From: Methanobacterium_D sp040373355
GTDB taxonomy: Archaea; Methanobacteriota; Methanobacteria; Methanobacteriales; Methanobacteriaceae
Reading direction: 5' to 3'
NCBI RefSeq assembly: GCF_047495555.1
Contig: NZ_CP166866.1
Coordinates: 1,896,001 to 1,960,000, forward strand
Length of the DNA stretch: 64,000 nucleotides
Positions 1 through 11,500 of the stretch are shown piece by piece. Within the stretch, counting starts at the first letter, position 1. The number at the start of each line of letters is the position of its first letter. The position numbers and the translations under genes were made by a program. Below the pieces are notes generated by a model. That model did not search any database. It was not told the origin of the DNA and worked only from the letters and a program-made list of their open reading frames with translations.

Positions 1-1
1 T

Positions 2-64
2 GTAACTGGTTTAGTAGTGTCGATAGTTCCACTAGCAACATATTTTGCGGGACTTTTCCTTTAG
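2..64 (+). CDS. C-terminal end of a probable membrane protein (partial)
   Basis: The window opens inside an open frame that runs to a TAG at 62-64. The 20 visible residues (V-T-G-L-V-V-S-I-V-P-L-A-T-Y-F-A-G-L-F-L) are hydrophobic and end without a polar tail, as expected for the last membrane helix of a permease. Too little is visible for a family. The other two frames are less protein-like. Confidence 0.4.
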   Translation, partial: VTGLVVSIVPLATYFAGLFL

Positions 65-219
65 AAAAAGGTTGAATGATTGGTTTATTGATAAGTATTC
101 ATTGCTGATCTTTTCTACTATAGCGAGAAATTTTATAGGAACTTACTTTATTTATAAAAAATATAATTAAATTTTATTTATTTTAATACCATCTAATTGA
201 AGTTCCTGGAGATAAAAAA

Positions 220-510
220 ATGACTGATGATAATCTAACCAAAATAGTATCCAAAGCAGACACAATATTAAAAAAACATAATGGCGTTTATCTTGAAAGA
301 AGATTATATGCTGCCCTAAAACGTGAATTTTCTGATTTATCAAAGTCTAATTTTAATAGTGTGATGAATGAATTATTAGAAAAAGACTATGTCTTAGAAC
401 GTGGACTTATAAAGCCCCAAACAGGTGAAGGATCAAAAAAACATACGGATAGTAAAAGAACTGGTAAGGGAACTTCTAATACTCTGAGAATTCCTGACAA
501 GAGATTATAA
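220..510 (+). CDS. Small basic hypothetical protein, possibly winged-helix
   Basis: A 96-residue soluble protein preceded by a GGAG ribosome site seven bases before the ATG. Residues about 5-65 are predicted helical with a short turn (pattern of a winged-helix domain: helix, helix, then ELLEKDYVLERG, which looks like a recognition helix followed by a wing). The last 30 residues are basic, rich in Lys, Ser, Thr and Gly, and look disordered. A DNA- or RNA-binding role would fit this shape but is inference. I do not recognise a named family. Confidence 0.65.
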   Translation: MTDDNLTKIVSKADTILKKHNGVYLERRLYAALKREFSDLSKSNFNSVMNELLEKDYVLERGLIKPQTGEGSKKHTDSKRTGKGTSNTLRIPDKRL

Positions 511-669
511 AAAATTATGTAGAATTTAATGATTTCATATAAGAGATTTGTCATTTAATTAGATAAGATTAAGTCCCTTGAAATGGATATTAAACCTCAG
601 GCTAACCCCATAAACTTATATATTCTTAATTATCCAATATTAACTGCCAGATCTATAATCCATGATACA

Positions 670-1095
670 ATGAAAATAAACACATCAATACTTTTAGGCT
701 TTTTATTTATAATTCCAAGTATAATCAGTTATCTCGTTGCTTCAACAAATCTAGAAAGTATTATTGCTATTATTGTTGGTATCTTCTTTGTTATAACTGG
801 TTTATTTGAGACTAATAATTATAAAGATAAGAATACTTATTTAGGGATTATAGCAGCATTTGTAGCTATTTTACTGATTATTACCTATTCTCAAATCTTA
901 AACGCATTACAAGGAATGAGTCCAGTTCCTGCTATATGTTTAGCATTAATTTCAGTGATTTTAATCTGGATGGCCTATGACTTCACTAAAAAGTGGAAGC
1001 TTTTCAAAAGAAAAGTTATGACATTTAATCGCCTTGGAATAGCAGTTATAATACTTTTAATGGGATTAATTGCTTTTATTCAAATAATGATTTAA
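670..1095 (+). CDS. Hypothetical four-helix membrane protein
   Basis: About 141 residues with four hydrophobic segments (roughly residues 7-25, 29-48, 58-78, 86-104 and a last one near 120-140). No catalytic motif is visible. I chose the ATG at 670 because a TATA-like CTTATATATT lies at 615-624, which would place transcription start near 645; the frame is open back to an ATG at 583, but that extension lies across the promoter and reads as ordinary noncoding sequence. Function unknown; no close link to its neighbours. Confidence 0.55.
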   Translation: MKINTSILLGFLFIIPSIISYLVASTNLESIIAIIVGIFFVITGLFETNNYKDKNTYLGIIAAFVAILLIITYSQILNALQGMSPVPAICLALISVILIWMAYDFTKKWKLFKRKVMTFNRLGIAVIILLMGLIAFIQIMI

Positions 1096-1359
1096 TTAAG
1101 AACCTCTATGATCTTAAAATAACTAATCTAATTTCATTTAATTAAAAAACAACGTATTTTAACCTTTATTTTATATAAACTTTAAATCATTGAATTTTAC
1201 TTAATTTTCAATTACTTCTAATTTTTACTTAATATAGATAATAATGATTGAAAGTAATTATTATCTTATTAATTACATATAGAAAACTTTATTAGGGATT
1301 TAAGACTTAATTAAATACTATATTCTCAATTACACTAATATTAATATATCTTTATACCT

Positions 1360-1671
1360 TTGTCTTATTTGGTTACAGTGATTACATCAATTTTTATTTA
1401 TCTATTATTCGGAGGCGGTATATTGACACATAGAGTAAATTGGTGGAATATTATAGCTAAATTGAAGTATGATAAGTCATACTGGCACCATTTAGAACCA
1501 GCAGAGATAGTAGAAATCCTTCAAAGGATAAAAGAAGGGAAAGAAAAGATATGGGGATTTCATAAATTAATACAGATAGATGTAAGACCCGCATTACGTA
1601 AATTATATCGTATGCATAACTTTTTGGACATAATACATGTTCATAATTTAAATATGCAAAAAATTAGTTAG
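1360..1671 (+). CDS. Small hypothetical protein with possible N-terminal membrane anchor
   Basis: The longest form begins at TTG 1360 and has a hydrophobic stretch of about 20 residues followed by an 80-residue charged domain (EPAEIVEILQRIKEGKEK and a C-terminal half rich in Leu, Arg and His). An alternative start is TTG 1423, which has a good ribosome site (GGAGG at 1411-1415, seven bases upstream) and lies downstream of a TATA-like stretch at 1341-1356; that form would be 83 residues and soluble. The two starts give very different predictions for location. No family recognised. Confidence 0.45.
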   Translation: MSYLVTVITSIFIYLLFGGGILTHRVNWWNIIAKLKYDKSYWHHLEPAEIVEILQRIKEGKEKIWGFHKLIQIDVRPALRKLYRMHNFLDIIHVHNLNMQKIS

Positions 1672-1751
1672 TATTGATAAATTCAATACTTTTTTCTTAT
1701 TAGATTGGAAAATAACCATTTAAAAAAAAAACAGTTAAATTATAATTTTAA

Positions 1752-2183
1752 TTAATTTGCGGGTAAAACTTCAAAGAACAAATCTTTAAATTCATTCAAT
1801 GATTCTTTTGGAAACATTAGTCCCACGCAAATTACCAGAACTCCAGTTCCTATTACTTCATCTTCATTATTTGGATCTTCCATAAGTTCTTCATCATATA
1901 CTAATTTAACATCTGCTTTTTCTTGAAGGAAGTCCCAGAGAGTTTCGCGTTCATTACCATTACCTTTTACTGCAATATCGTTACGTAATGCTAACTGTAA
2001 AAATAGTTTCCAATCATCGAAATTACAAAATTCTATCCATGTTGATCCTTTATAATCAATACAGCAGTTACATGTATCAATTTCCCAATGGAAGAAATTT
2101 TTAATTATGTCCTCTAAACCCTCATCTACTGAAATAACAAAATCATCATCAATTTTAACATCTACTTGTTTATGTTCATCCAT
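1752..2183 (-). CDS. Hypothetical acidic protein with a CNCC motif
   Basis: A 143-residue acidic soluble protein with a GGTGA ribosome site before its ATG. Residues about 38-41 read C-N-C-C, inside a segment W-E-I-D-T-C-N-C-C-I-D-Y, which could bind a metal or form a disulfide. The C-terminal half ends with a mixed alpha/beta pattern (VIGTGVLVICVGLMFP). It is the only reverse-strand gene in the first 3.6 kb. I recognise no family and assign no function. Confidence 0.6.
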   Translation of the reverse strand: MDEHKQVDVKIDDDFVISVDEGLEDIIKNFFHWEIDTCNCCIDYKGSTWIEFCNFDDWKLFLQLALRNDIAVKGNGNERETLWDFLQEKADVKLVYDEELMEDPNNEDEVIGTGVLVICVGLMFPKESLNEFKDLFFEVLPAN

Positions 2184-2445
2184 AATTTCACCAACTCTTA
2201 ATCATGTTGCATATAACATTTCTTTTTCCATTATATGCTTTTTATATTCTTCAATTTTTGATTAACTGAATAATAAATGCAATTAAAGAATTTAAAATAA
2301 TAACTATTATGGTTTTATATTCTAACATTTATAATTTTTTTGAATCTTGATAAATCCCTTATTAAAATATCCCTTTAAAATACATAAGTGTAATTACTAT
2401 TAAATTCAAAAATATTATTTAAAGTGATACTTGGAGGTCAAAAGA

Positions 2446-2718
2446 ATGTCAGAAGAAAATATTGTATACATTGGAACTAAACCGGTAATGAACTATGTTT
2501 TAGCTGTCGTAACACAAATGAACGGCGGAAATTCAGAAGTAATATTAAAAGCACGTGGAAGGTCTATTAGTAGAGCCGTCGATGTTGCTGAAATAGTTAG
2601 AAACAGGTTTATAACAGACTTAGCACTTGGATCTATAGATATCAGTACGGAAGAAGTATCTAATAGGGAAGGATCAAACAGTAATGTTTCAGCTATTGAA
2701 ATACAACTTAATAAATAA
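2446..2718 (+). CDS. albA: Alba family DNA/RNA-binding chromatin protein
   Basis: Alba is a small dimeric nucleic-acid binding protein of archaeal chromatin. The 90-residue product fits the family in length and sequence: the N-terminal strand V-Y-I-G-T-K-P-V-M-N-Y, followed by L-K-A-R-G-R-S-I-S-R-A-V-D-V-A-E-I, where the Lys/Arg loop and the following helix contact DNA, and R-N-R-F. A Lys in the G-T-K-P position corresponds to the residue that is acetylated in Sulfolobus Alba. The start is ATG 2446, eight bases after GGAGGT; a TTG at 2431 in the same frame overlaps that site and is not the start. The gene stands alone with a T-rich terminator after it. Confidence 0.93.
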   Translation: MSEENIVYIGTKPVMNYVLAVVTQMNGGNSEVILKARGRSISRAVDVAEIVRNRFITDLALGSIDISTEEVSNREGSNSNVSAIEIQLNK

Positions 2719-2731
2719 AAATCCCTTAATA

Positions 2732-2739
2732 TTTTTTTT
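2732..2739 (+). terminator. Oligo-T terminator after albA
   Basis: Eight consecutive T residues 13 bases after the alba stop codon, the usual form of an archaeal intrinsic terminator. No hairpin is needed or seen. The remaining sequence up to 3056 is AT-rich and shows no gene. Confidence 0.5.
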
Positions 2740-3056
2740 GATTAGAACTTTTAAATTGATAAATTTTATTTTAAAAGGTTTTATAAAGTTATTATTAAAT
2801 AGTAAGTCTTAATCAGGACCGAATGCAAGTATAATCCCTTAAAATCATGATTAATAGCATAAAACCAGAAAAACATTTTTAACTTTTTTCGGCTTTTGAT
2901 TGTAAGCAAATACAAAATTAAATTTAATTTTAAATTAATAGTAAAAAATTTTATTAAATATGAAAATCAAGTATTAATAACTAACTGATATTTATTAAAA
3001 TTGAAAATTATGTATTATTTAATGATTAACATGATTGCACTTATGGACTGATTAAT

Positions 3057-3371
3057 ATGTTAGAATATACAGGAATGAATGATAAAAAGCCTATTAAACT
3101 ATTTTTTATGGATGAAGATTCCCCTAAAGATTGGGAATCTCTCATTAACGAAAAATTATCTGATTATTATGAAAATGCATATATCGATTTTACTAAAGAA
3201 GAAAATAGAAATATAACTGTTATATTAGAGCTTGATCCTTCTGATAATGAAGATAATGATGAATTTATCAGAAAACAGAGAGATTCTTTTGAAGAATATT
3301 ATGATAATGTTCTAGAAGAAATTGGCCTTGATAATCAACGTTCAAATGATGAGTCAAGAGGAGTCATCTAA
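3057..3371 (+). CDS. Small very acidic hypothetical protein
   Basis: A 104-residue soluble protein dominated by Asp, Glu and Asn (for example D-P-S-D-N-E-D-N-D-E). It has no Cys, no membrane segment and no recognised motif. No ribosome site precedes ATG 3057; a second ATG at 3075 is also possible. It may be a real gene because the frame has protein-like composition and a predicted beta-strand followed by a long helix, but the function is unknown. Confidence 0.5.
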   Translation: MLEYTGMNDKKPIKLFFMDEDSPKDWESLINEKLSDYYENAYIDFTKEENRNITVILELDPSDNEDNDEFIRKQRDSFEEYYDNVLEEIGLDNQRSNDESRGVI

Positions 3372-3636
3372 ATAATCTAATTGCTTGTTTTTAATATACT
3401 TTAAACAATTCAATAATTATTTTTTTATTAATAACTAAAATTAAATTTGAAGTTTTAAAGTAAAAGTAGTAGGTGGAAATTATTTCATCTCCTTTATGCT
3501 CTCCATTTTTATTCTATTTTCAAAAAATTATCTATAGAAATATTTAGCCTTAAATAAAGGAAATATGACTTCTAAAATTATTTTTACTTTGAGATAGTCT
3601 GTTTAACATTATTTAGTTATCATAAATAATTAAAAG

Positions 3637-4098
3637 TTAAGCCATAGATACCTTTACTTTCCCTTTTCCATATTTAAAAATTATAACAAGGCATTTTGCA
3701 TAATTAGAACTTAACTCAAATTCTCTATTTAAAGGAACTGCCGAATTTAATATTTCAAATTCAATATAGTTTATTGGATCCTTTAGATAGTTAGATATAG
3801 GTTTTCCTTCTTCTGGAACTATATTTAAAGCGTAACAATTAAAGGATGCATTTAAATAACTGGTTTTAATTAAATTGATATATTCTATCTTAGTTTTAAT
3901 TGTATTTTCCGGAAGTAATAGGATAATAGATTGCTCATTTTGATCTTCAGTTAGGTTGTACTCACTTAATAGTTTAAAATTTAAATTTATGGAATTTGAG
4001 TAAAGTATTAATTCAAAAACAAGCCCAATGAATAAAATTACCTTAAATAACATGTTTTTAGCTCTTAAACTGAAATAGTGCTTTTTCCAAGTTTCAAT
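3637..4098 (-). CDS. Hypothetical membrane-anchored or secreted protein, probable ATT start
   Basis: A reverse-strand gene with a hydrophobic N-terminal segment (V-I-L-F-I-G-L-V-F-E-L-I-L-Y) followed by about 110 polar residues, so the product is likely exported and tethered or cleaved. The first ATG is at 4053 and has no ribosome site. A near-perfect AAGGAGGT lies at 4105-4112, and six bases after it an ATT codon (4098-4096) opens the same frame 15 codons earlier, adding a basic leader (E-T-W-K-K-H-Y). I therefore place the start at ATT 4098; a TTG one base later hits a stop after ten codons. No family recognised. Confidence 0.5.
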   Translation of the reverse strand: METWKKHYFSLRAKNMLFKVILFIGLVFELILYSNSINLNFKLLSEYNLTEDQNEQSIILLLPENTIKTKIEYINLIKTSYLNASFNCYALNIVPEEGKPISNYLKDPINYIEFEILNSAVPLNREFELSSNYAKCLVIIFKYGKGKVKVSMA

Positions 4099-4144
4099 TA
4101 TAATACCTCCTTAATTTGTAGTATTTAACTACATCTATTATAGA

Positions 4145-4176
4145 AATATTTATATACTTAAACTTTTACATTATAA
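4145..4176 (+). promoter_or_regulatory. Extended promoter motif, copy A
   Basis: TTTATATAC at 4149-4157 is followed, 15 bases from its start, by TTTTACATTATAA at 4164-4176, and preceded by TATAGAAA. Copies at 18005, 19490, 24462 and 34507 (reverse) share the same spacing. No convincing gene follows directly; the next is the phosphopantetheinyl transferase at 4851. The roughly 700 bases between are otherwise without a supported gene. Confidence 0.6.
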
Positions 4177-4850
4177 CTGATAATAATAAATTATGCGGGC
4201 ATCGGAAAGGAAGAAAATTAAAGGATATGCCTCTTTTTCTCCATTTCAAATCTAAATAAATTATATCAAAAAGAACAACAATATCCTTAATAATATGCTG
4301 TTTACATGGTGTCTTGCTAATTGCAGAGGATATCCCCACTGCTTTAAATATTGCTTCACTATTCCTTATGAATCATGTTAGTTTTATTTAAAAATTAAGA
4401 TGTGAGAAAATAGAAGAATGGATTGAGACAAAGATGTACCCCCTAAAAGATAAATGCTTTATTAGGGTTCCGATGATTGTTTCGGGATCCTGATTATGTA
4501 TTTTTTGTCCACCCAATCCCTCTTCTATCCTTAATACATGCTAATAATTAAGCACAATTAGACTTTTATTACTTTAAAAGTTTCAAATAAATTCTATTTT
4601 TTTTATTTGTATTTATTTAAATCATTATTCAATATCCTAAAACCCTGTAAGGAGAATATAATTTTAATAATCAATTTTACAAGAATATTCTAAATAAGAA
4701 TTGTTCATCCTCCAATGAGAGAGTTAAAAATGAATTAGAAATTATAGTTTATACTACTATACATTTTATAACTTTATAAATAAAATAATTCCAATATCAA
4801 TTAACAAAATTACATAAATCAGGTATTAATCATTAATAAGTAATTCGGTT

Positions 4851-5489
4851 ATGAAAAGAATGTTATTATACTACATGGATGTATCTGAACTTGACCTTAA
4901 TGAAATAAGTTCTGTATCAAAGGATAGGATAAAAAAATCAAGCAGGTATTTCCACAAAAAAGATAAAAGACTATCTATTGGAGTAGAAATTCTCCTAAAT
5001 CATGCTTTAGGTAAAATTAACGTTTTAAATCCATCATTTGAAACTGATGAATATGATAAACCTTATCTAAGTAATTATCCTCATATTTATTTTAATCTTT
5101 CTCATTCTGAAAACTTTGTTGCATGTGCAGTCTCTGATTCTTCTGTCGGCGTTGATATTGAATTTATTCACAATATAGATTTAAATCTAGCAAAATATTA
5201 TTTTTATGGCAGTGAATATGAATACATTTTAAACAATAAAGATAGCAATAAAGCTTTTTTCGAGATGTGGGTACTAAAAGAGAGCTACATGAAAATGATG
5301 GGTCTTGGATTCAGACTTCCACTTAATAAATTTTGTATAGAACTTGATGGTGAAATCAAATTAAGACATAAAGGCAATAATGCTAATTTTGGATTATGGA
5401 ATATTTGTAATGGAGAGTATATGCTAGCTGTATGTTCAAAAAGTAAAATTAATGAACCTATTTTAATGAAGTTAGAAGATATAGACTAG
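4851..5489 (+). CDS. 4'-phosphopantetheinyl transferase, Sfp type
   Basis: This enzyme transfers the phosphopantetheine arm of coenzyme A to the serine of carrier-protein domains. The 212 residues carry the family signatures: F-N-L-S-H-S at 81-86, G-V-D-I-E at 100-104 (Mg-binding acidic pair) and W-V-L-K-E-S-Y-M-K at 140-148. Its stop is 23 bases before the NRPS start, so it is almost certainly in the same transcription unit and activates the two carrier domains of that enzyme. A TATA-like CTTTATAAATA near 4770 may serve as the operon promoter. Sfp-type enzymes are rare in archaea; presence beside an NRPS argues for joint acquisition, which is inference. Confidence 0.93.
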   Translation: MKRMLLYYMDVSELDLNEISSVSKDRIKKSSRYFHKKDKRLSIGVEILLNHALGKINVLNPSFETDEYDKPYLSNYPHIYFNLSHSENFVACAVSDSSVGVDIEFIHNIDLNLAKYYFYGSEYEYILNNKDSNKAFFEMWVLKESYMKMMGLGFRLPLNKFCIELDGEIKLRHKGNNANFGLWNICNGEYMLAVCSKSKINEPILMKLEDID

Positions 5490-5512
5490 ATGTAGAGTAA
5501 AGGAGATATATT

Positions 5513-8500
5513 ATGGACTGCTTTGATCTTTCAAATGCACAAAAAAGGACAATTATAACTGAAATTAGTAATCCTGGAAATGAAGCTTATATTGTTTCAT
5601 TTAAAATTAGATTTCCGTTAGAAGACGAAAAATTTGTTAAAAAGGCTCTTCCTAATGTTATGAGTAGAAATCTTCATTTAAGAATAAAAAAAGACGAAGA
5701 TATGAACTTTATGCAATATTATGATAGCGAAAAAAACTCATTTTTATATCTGGACATACAGGGAAAAAGTGATGCTGAAGTTAATGAGTTTATGACAGAA
5801 TTTTCGAAAAAACCTTTTAAAGATATCTTCGATACACAACTCTATCAATTTATGCTCATTAAAACCGATGCAGAATCCATAGTACTTGGTCGTGCTCACC
5901 ACATTATTATGGACGGGACATCAGTTAATATATTTACAAAAAACCTTCAAGACTGTGTTAATGCATTTAAAAAAGGAATAGAATATTCTGTATCAAATAT
6001 ATCATATGAAGAATTTGTTAAAAAAGAAAAAGAATATCTTTTAAGTGATGAGGCAAAAGAAGATGAGAAATTTTGGCTTTCTAATCTTGAAGGGTATTCC
6101 CAGGATTGGTATTCCTCTAAAGATACAAGCATTAAGCGAAATTATTTTTATTTAGATAAGCAGTTGACCGAAAAATTGGGAAATTTATCTTCTGTTAATG
6201 GAGTAAGGATATCTCCATTTGTATTAGCTTTATCTGCAGTGTCATTTTACTTTGCAAAAAGTACAGAAAGTAAGGAAATGGTCTGGAACAGTGTATATCA
6301 TGGTAGAGATTTTGGAAAAGAATTCTATAATATGCTAGGCATGTTTGTAAATATGATGCCCCTGAAACTTGAATACAATGAAAAAAGGACATTTAAAGAA
6401 GTTTTACTCTACACAAAATCAGTTCTTAAAGATGGACTTACCCATGGAAGATTATCTTTTAACATATACGGTGCTAAATTGCAGCAGAAAGGAATTGACC
6501 CCGGAATGCTCTCTATGTATTCTATAGTATCTAATTCAACTGATTCAGATGTAGAATACTTTATTAGTCACTCTAAAAGTGAATTTCCATTCCACATTCG
6601 TGTAAACCCCGGATTAAGTGATAAGAATGGTTTACAACTTCTTCTTATTGAATACAATAAAGATTGTTTTAGTGATGCGCAAATCACGCAGATGATAGAA
6701 AATATTGAAAAACTCCTATTTGATATTGCGAATAATCCAGATAAGTCATGTAGTAACTTTGAAATAGAAAAAAACGATTTTTATAAAGCTGAAAAATATT
6801 TTAAAAACATGATGAGTAAAATGGACAGTTCAACATCCATAGCTTCAGATACACAAAGTAAAGTAGAATATAGATCTTTAAAAGAAAGTTCATTTTCTTT
6901 AGATAAGCAAATTATTGAAGAATTCTGCAATAAAAATAAAATTAAACCAGATAGTCTTTTTTTATCAGCCACTCTCTTAGCTTTGGTAAAATTTGTGTTT
7001 AGAAAAGATATTCTAATTTCTATTATTTCTAATAATCTTCATATAGGTCAGGAATTACCGTTTGGCGTAAATGTTGACACTGATCAAGCTGTAAAGGATT
7101 ATTTAAGCAATATAAATAATTATTTGCTTGAAGTTTTAAATTATGACTACTATCCATATACTCTAATAAACAATGAAAATTATATTTTACCTGAATTTTT
7201 GTTTGTTTATGGCTTAAACGGCACGATAAATAATGAAAATTTAGATCCTCCAAAATTAGCCGTTTACATTGAAAATGAAGAAGATAGATTTAAAATAATT
7301 TCCAGCTATAATGATACATTATATTCAAAAGATTTAGTTAAAACATTTACAGAAAGCGTTAGTAAACTCATAGATAGGTTTATTAAAAACCCCGATGCAT
7401 CATTAAAGAATATATCCATTGCAGAAGAAGATAAAAAGGAAGAAAGTTTCAAGATTAACCATGTAGAAGAACCATTACTTAATAAGCTTTTTGAAAAACA
7501 GGTAGAAAAAAGTAAGGATAAAATTGCTTTAATCGCTGAAGATGGTGTGTTTACATATGATGAACTAAACAAAAAAGCTAATAGGATTGCTAATGCACTT
7601 ATTAAGCTTGGAGTAAATACTGAAGATAGAATTCTCTTTATGCTAAAACGTGACAGCAAACTTATAGCTACTGTACTCGGTATTATTAAATCAGGGTGTG
7701 CGTTTATCCCTGTTGACCCTGAATATCCTGAAGAAAGGATTAAACAGATGTTAGAAGACAGTGAAGCAAAATATATAATTACCAAAAAAAATTTCCCTAA
7801 TACGCTTGATGTAGATGAACTACTTGCTGAAACAAATGAAGAAAACCCGAATCCACAATTAAGTCATGAAAACTTATGTTATCTCATTTACACATCCGGT
7901 TCGACTGGTAAACCAAAAGGAGTAATGTTAACCCACGAGGGTATAACCAATTACGTGTCTCCAGACCCTAAAAACATACCTATACATGCCCTTGTAACCA
8001 GAGCACATAAAATGATATCTATATCAACTGTATCATTTATTGTATTTATGCGCGAGATTTTTGGAACAATGACTAATGGTATGCCCGTTGTGTTTGCAAA
8101 TGAAGAAGAATCCATAAATCCACTGGAACTTGTAAAGCTCTTTGAAAAAACAGGAGCTGATGCCTTTGGTGCAACCCCAACACGACTTTTACAGTATCTT
8201 GAAATTGAAGAAATACAGAAAACAATGAAAGAGTGTAAAGTTATAATTATTGGTGGCGAAACTTTCCCTCCAAAACTCTACTATATCCTTTCAAAGTACA
8301 CAGACGCTGAAATATATAATTCTTATGGTCCAACTGAAATTACCATTGCTTCACACGGAAAACTCATAACTAACGATGATATTTCAGCAGGAAAACCTCT
8401 TTTAAACGTTACCGATAGAATTATGGATATTGATGCAAATCCACTGCCATATAATGTTGTTGGTGAACTTTACGTAGCAGGTGGAGGAGTTGCAAGGGGC

Positions 8501-11500
8501 TATTGGAACAACGAAAAACTTACCAACGAGCGCTTTATAACATATAATGGTCTTCGCTATTACAATACTGGAGATTTAGCTAAAAGAGACAGTAATGGCG
8601 AAGTATACGTTTTGGGGCGTATGGATAACCAGATTAAGCTAAGAGGCTTAAGAATAGAACTTGGTGAAATTGAAAACACCATTTCAAATTATGATGGGAT
8701 TAAATCAGCTTTTGTTTTAGTTAAAGAAGTTCAAGGAGACCCTCATCTCTGTGCTTACTTTACAGAAGATATAGATGTCGATATTATTGATTTAAAGAAT
8801 ATTCTCCTTAATAGATTACCTACATACATGGTTCCATCCTATTTTGTTAAAATGGATAGTTTTCCAATGACTCCCAATGGAAAAACAGACTTAAAAAGCT
8901 TTCCAGATCCTGAAATTGATGATTTCAAGTTAAATGAAATTACAGTCCCTGAAACTGATTTAGAAAAAGATATTTTCACCATGTGCTCAGAAATTTTAGA
9001 TACAACTGACTTTGGTGTAACTACTGACCTGTTCCAGTTAGGTCTTACCTCCCTATCTGTTCTTAAATTAGTAGGAAAGATCTCTCATAACTTAGGAGTT
9101 AAAGTGAATGTTACAAATATAATGAGAGCTAAGAACATACGCGAAATATCAAAAGAAGTTTCATCATCCGGGAGTATTGAGGAAAAGACCTATACAAAAC
9201 AAAAATTTTATCCACTAACTCAAAATCAGTTAGGAGTTTATTTTGATTGCATTAAAAATCCAGAAAAATTAACCTACAATTTACCTAAAATAATGCGATT
9301 TAAAAATGATATTGATGCATTAAAACTTAAAAATACATTATTAGAGATTATTGATAGACATCCGTATATTAAAACACGATTTATGATGAAAAATGGAGAA
9401 GTCTATCAGGAGCGACGAGATGACTTAAAAGTCAGTATTGATATAAATGAAGGAACGGTTAATGATAAAATTATAAAAGAATTTATAAAACCATTTTCTT
9501 TACACGATGACCCCCTATTCAGGTTTAAAATGTATAAAAATTCTGATGAAACATGTCTATTGGCTGACTTCCACCACCTAATATTAGACGGTACTTCGTT
9601 GAATATTTTCTTTAATGAACTTGGAAAGCTCTATGATGGAAGAAATATAGAAAATGAGAAGTATAATGGTTTTGATTTCAGCTTAGAAGAGCTGGAAATA
9701 GAAAACAGCAATTTATATAGAGAAGCAGAAGCGTATTTTGAAAATATAATTCCCAACTATGACAGCATAACCCTTATTTCACCGGATTTAAATGGAAAAG
9801 AAGAAGAAGGCCATTTAGGAGAAATCAAAGTTCTTTTAGATAAAAGTAAAGTTGAAAAGTTCTGTAAAGATAATGCAATTACTCCTAACAACTTATTTTT
9901 AGGGGCGACAGTATTTACATTGAGTAAATTTGTTTACAACAATGATATTTTAATTTCAACAATTTCTAACGGTAGAAGCAATCCTTTATTCCAAAAAACC
10001 CTTGCCATGATGGTTAAAACCCTTCCTATTGCTCTAAATTTAGATACTGATTTAAATATTTCTGATTATTTGAATTATGTTGAAAATATATGGCTGGATG
10101 TACTGAAATATGATTGTTATCCCTTTACAAAAATTTCTGATAAGTATGATATATTCCCCGACTTTTTATACGCATATCATGGTAAAATTATTGAAGATAT
10201 AAACATAAATGGAAAAACAGTAGAACGTAAGAGCTTAGAATACGAATCACTTAAATTTAAATTAAGCGTTAATGTTTTAGAAATTGGAGAAAGCTTTAAT
10301 ATATTTTCACAGTATAATGATGCTCTCTACTCTAAAGAATTAATACAGTTATTTATAGACAGCATTAAAATCATCATAGATAAGTTCATTGAAACTCCTG
10401 ATGCAAAATTAAAAGTAATTTCTATTTTAGGTCACGAAAGTAGTAAAGAATTCAAAATAAAACCTGTAAAAGAACCATTACTTAATAAAGTATTTGAAAA
10501 TCAAGCAGAAAAAAGTAAGGATAAAATTGCTTTGATTGCTGAAGATGGAGAATTTACTTATGATGAGTTGAACAAAAAATCCAATCGTATCGCTAATGCT
10601 TTAATTAGACATGGTGTAAAATCTGAAGATAAAATTGCGTTTATGCTGAAGCGTGATAGTAAACTTATTGCATCTATACTCGGTATTATAAAAGCAGGTT
10701 GTGCTTTTATCCCTATTGACCCAGATTATCCTAAAGAAAGAATAGAATACGTTTTAAAAGATAGTAATGCAAAATATGTTATTACCAAAGGAGATTTACC
10801 TGATTCACTGAATGTAGATGAATTAATTGCTGAAGAAAATGATAAAAATCCTGATCCTGATTTAGCTCCAGATAATCTATGCTATCTAATTTATACCTCA
10901 GGCTCTACTGGTAAACCGAAAGGAGTGATGTTAACACATTCCAATATTACTAATTACGTATATCCCGATCCAGAAAATTGCTATGCATGCGGATTTTTAG
11001 ACAAAACAAGTAAAATTATATCAATAGCGACAGTATCCTTTGACCTTTTCCTGCATGAAGCCTTTATACCTCTTATGAATGGTTCTACTTTGGTTTTTGC
11101 AAATGATGAAGAGGCAAATAACCCCCTTAAGCTTATAGAGCTATTTAAAAAGACAGAAGCAGATTCCTTTAGCGCTACACCCTCAAGAATGTTACAATAT
11201 CTCGAATTTGGAGGTATAAAGGATGCTATATCTAAGTGTAGTGTAATTACCGTTGCTGGAGAAAAATATCCTTTACAACTCCACAAAATGCTTTCAAATT
11301 GCACTAATGCAGATATATACAACGTATATGGACCTACAGAGATTACAATTTCATGCAATACCAAGCTAGTAAATGATGATGATATAACCGTGGGAAAACC
11401 ATTATTAAATGTGAATGCAATGATTATGGATATGGATGGTAATCCTTTACCTTCCGGAGTTGTGGGTGAACTTTATATAGCTGGTGTAGGAGTTTCAAGG

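Noticed and set aside
4295..4381. 28-residue Cys-rich frame (five Cys) after promoter copy A
   Set aside because: No ribosome site, no signal peptide, and such frames are expected by chance in an 800-base spacer.
4441..4472. CCCTAA...TTAGGG inverted repeat as a regulatory hairpin
   Set aside because: Six-base stem with a long loop, no gene follows closely and no second copy was found.
7306..7785. Reverse-strand 159-residue hydrophobic frame inside the NRPS
   Set aside because: Ser- and Leu-rich composition results from reading Lys/Glu-rich coding sequence backwards; the forward gene is certain.
10981..11364. Reverse-strand 127-residue frame inside the NRPS
   Set aside because: It is a shadow of the A2 domain in another frame, without ribosome site or protein-like features.
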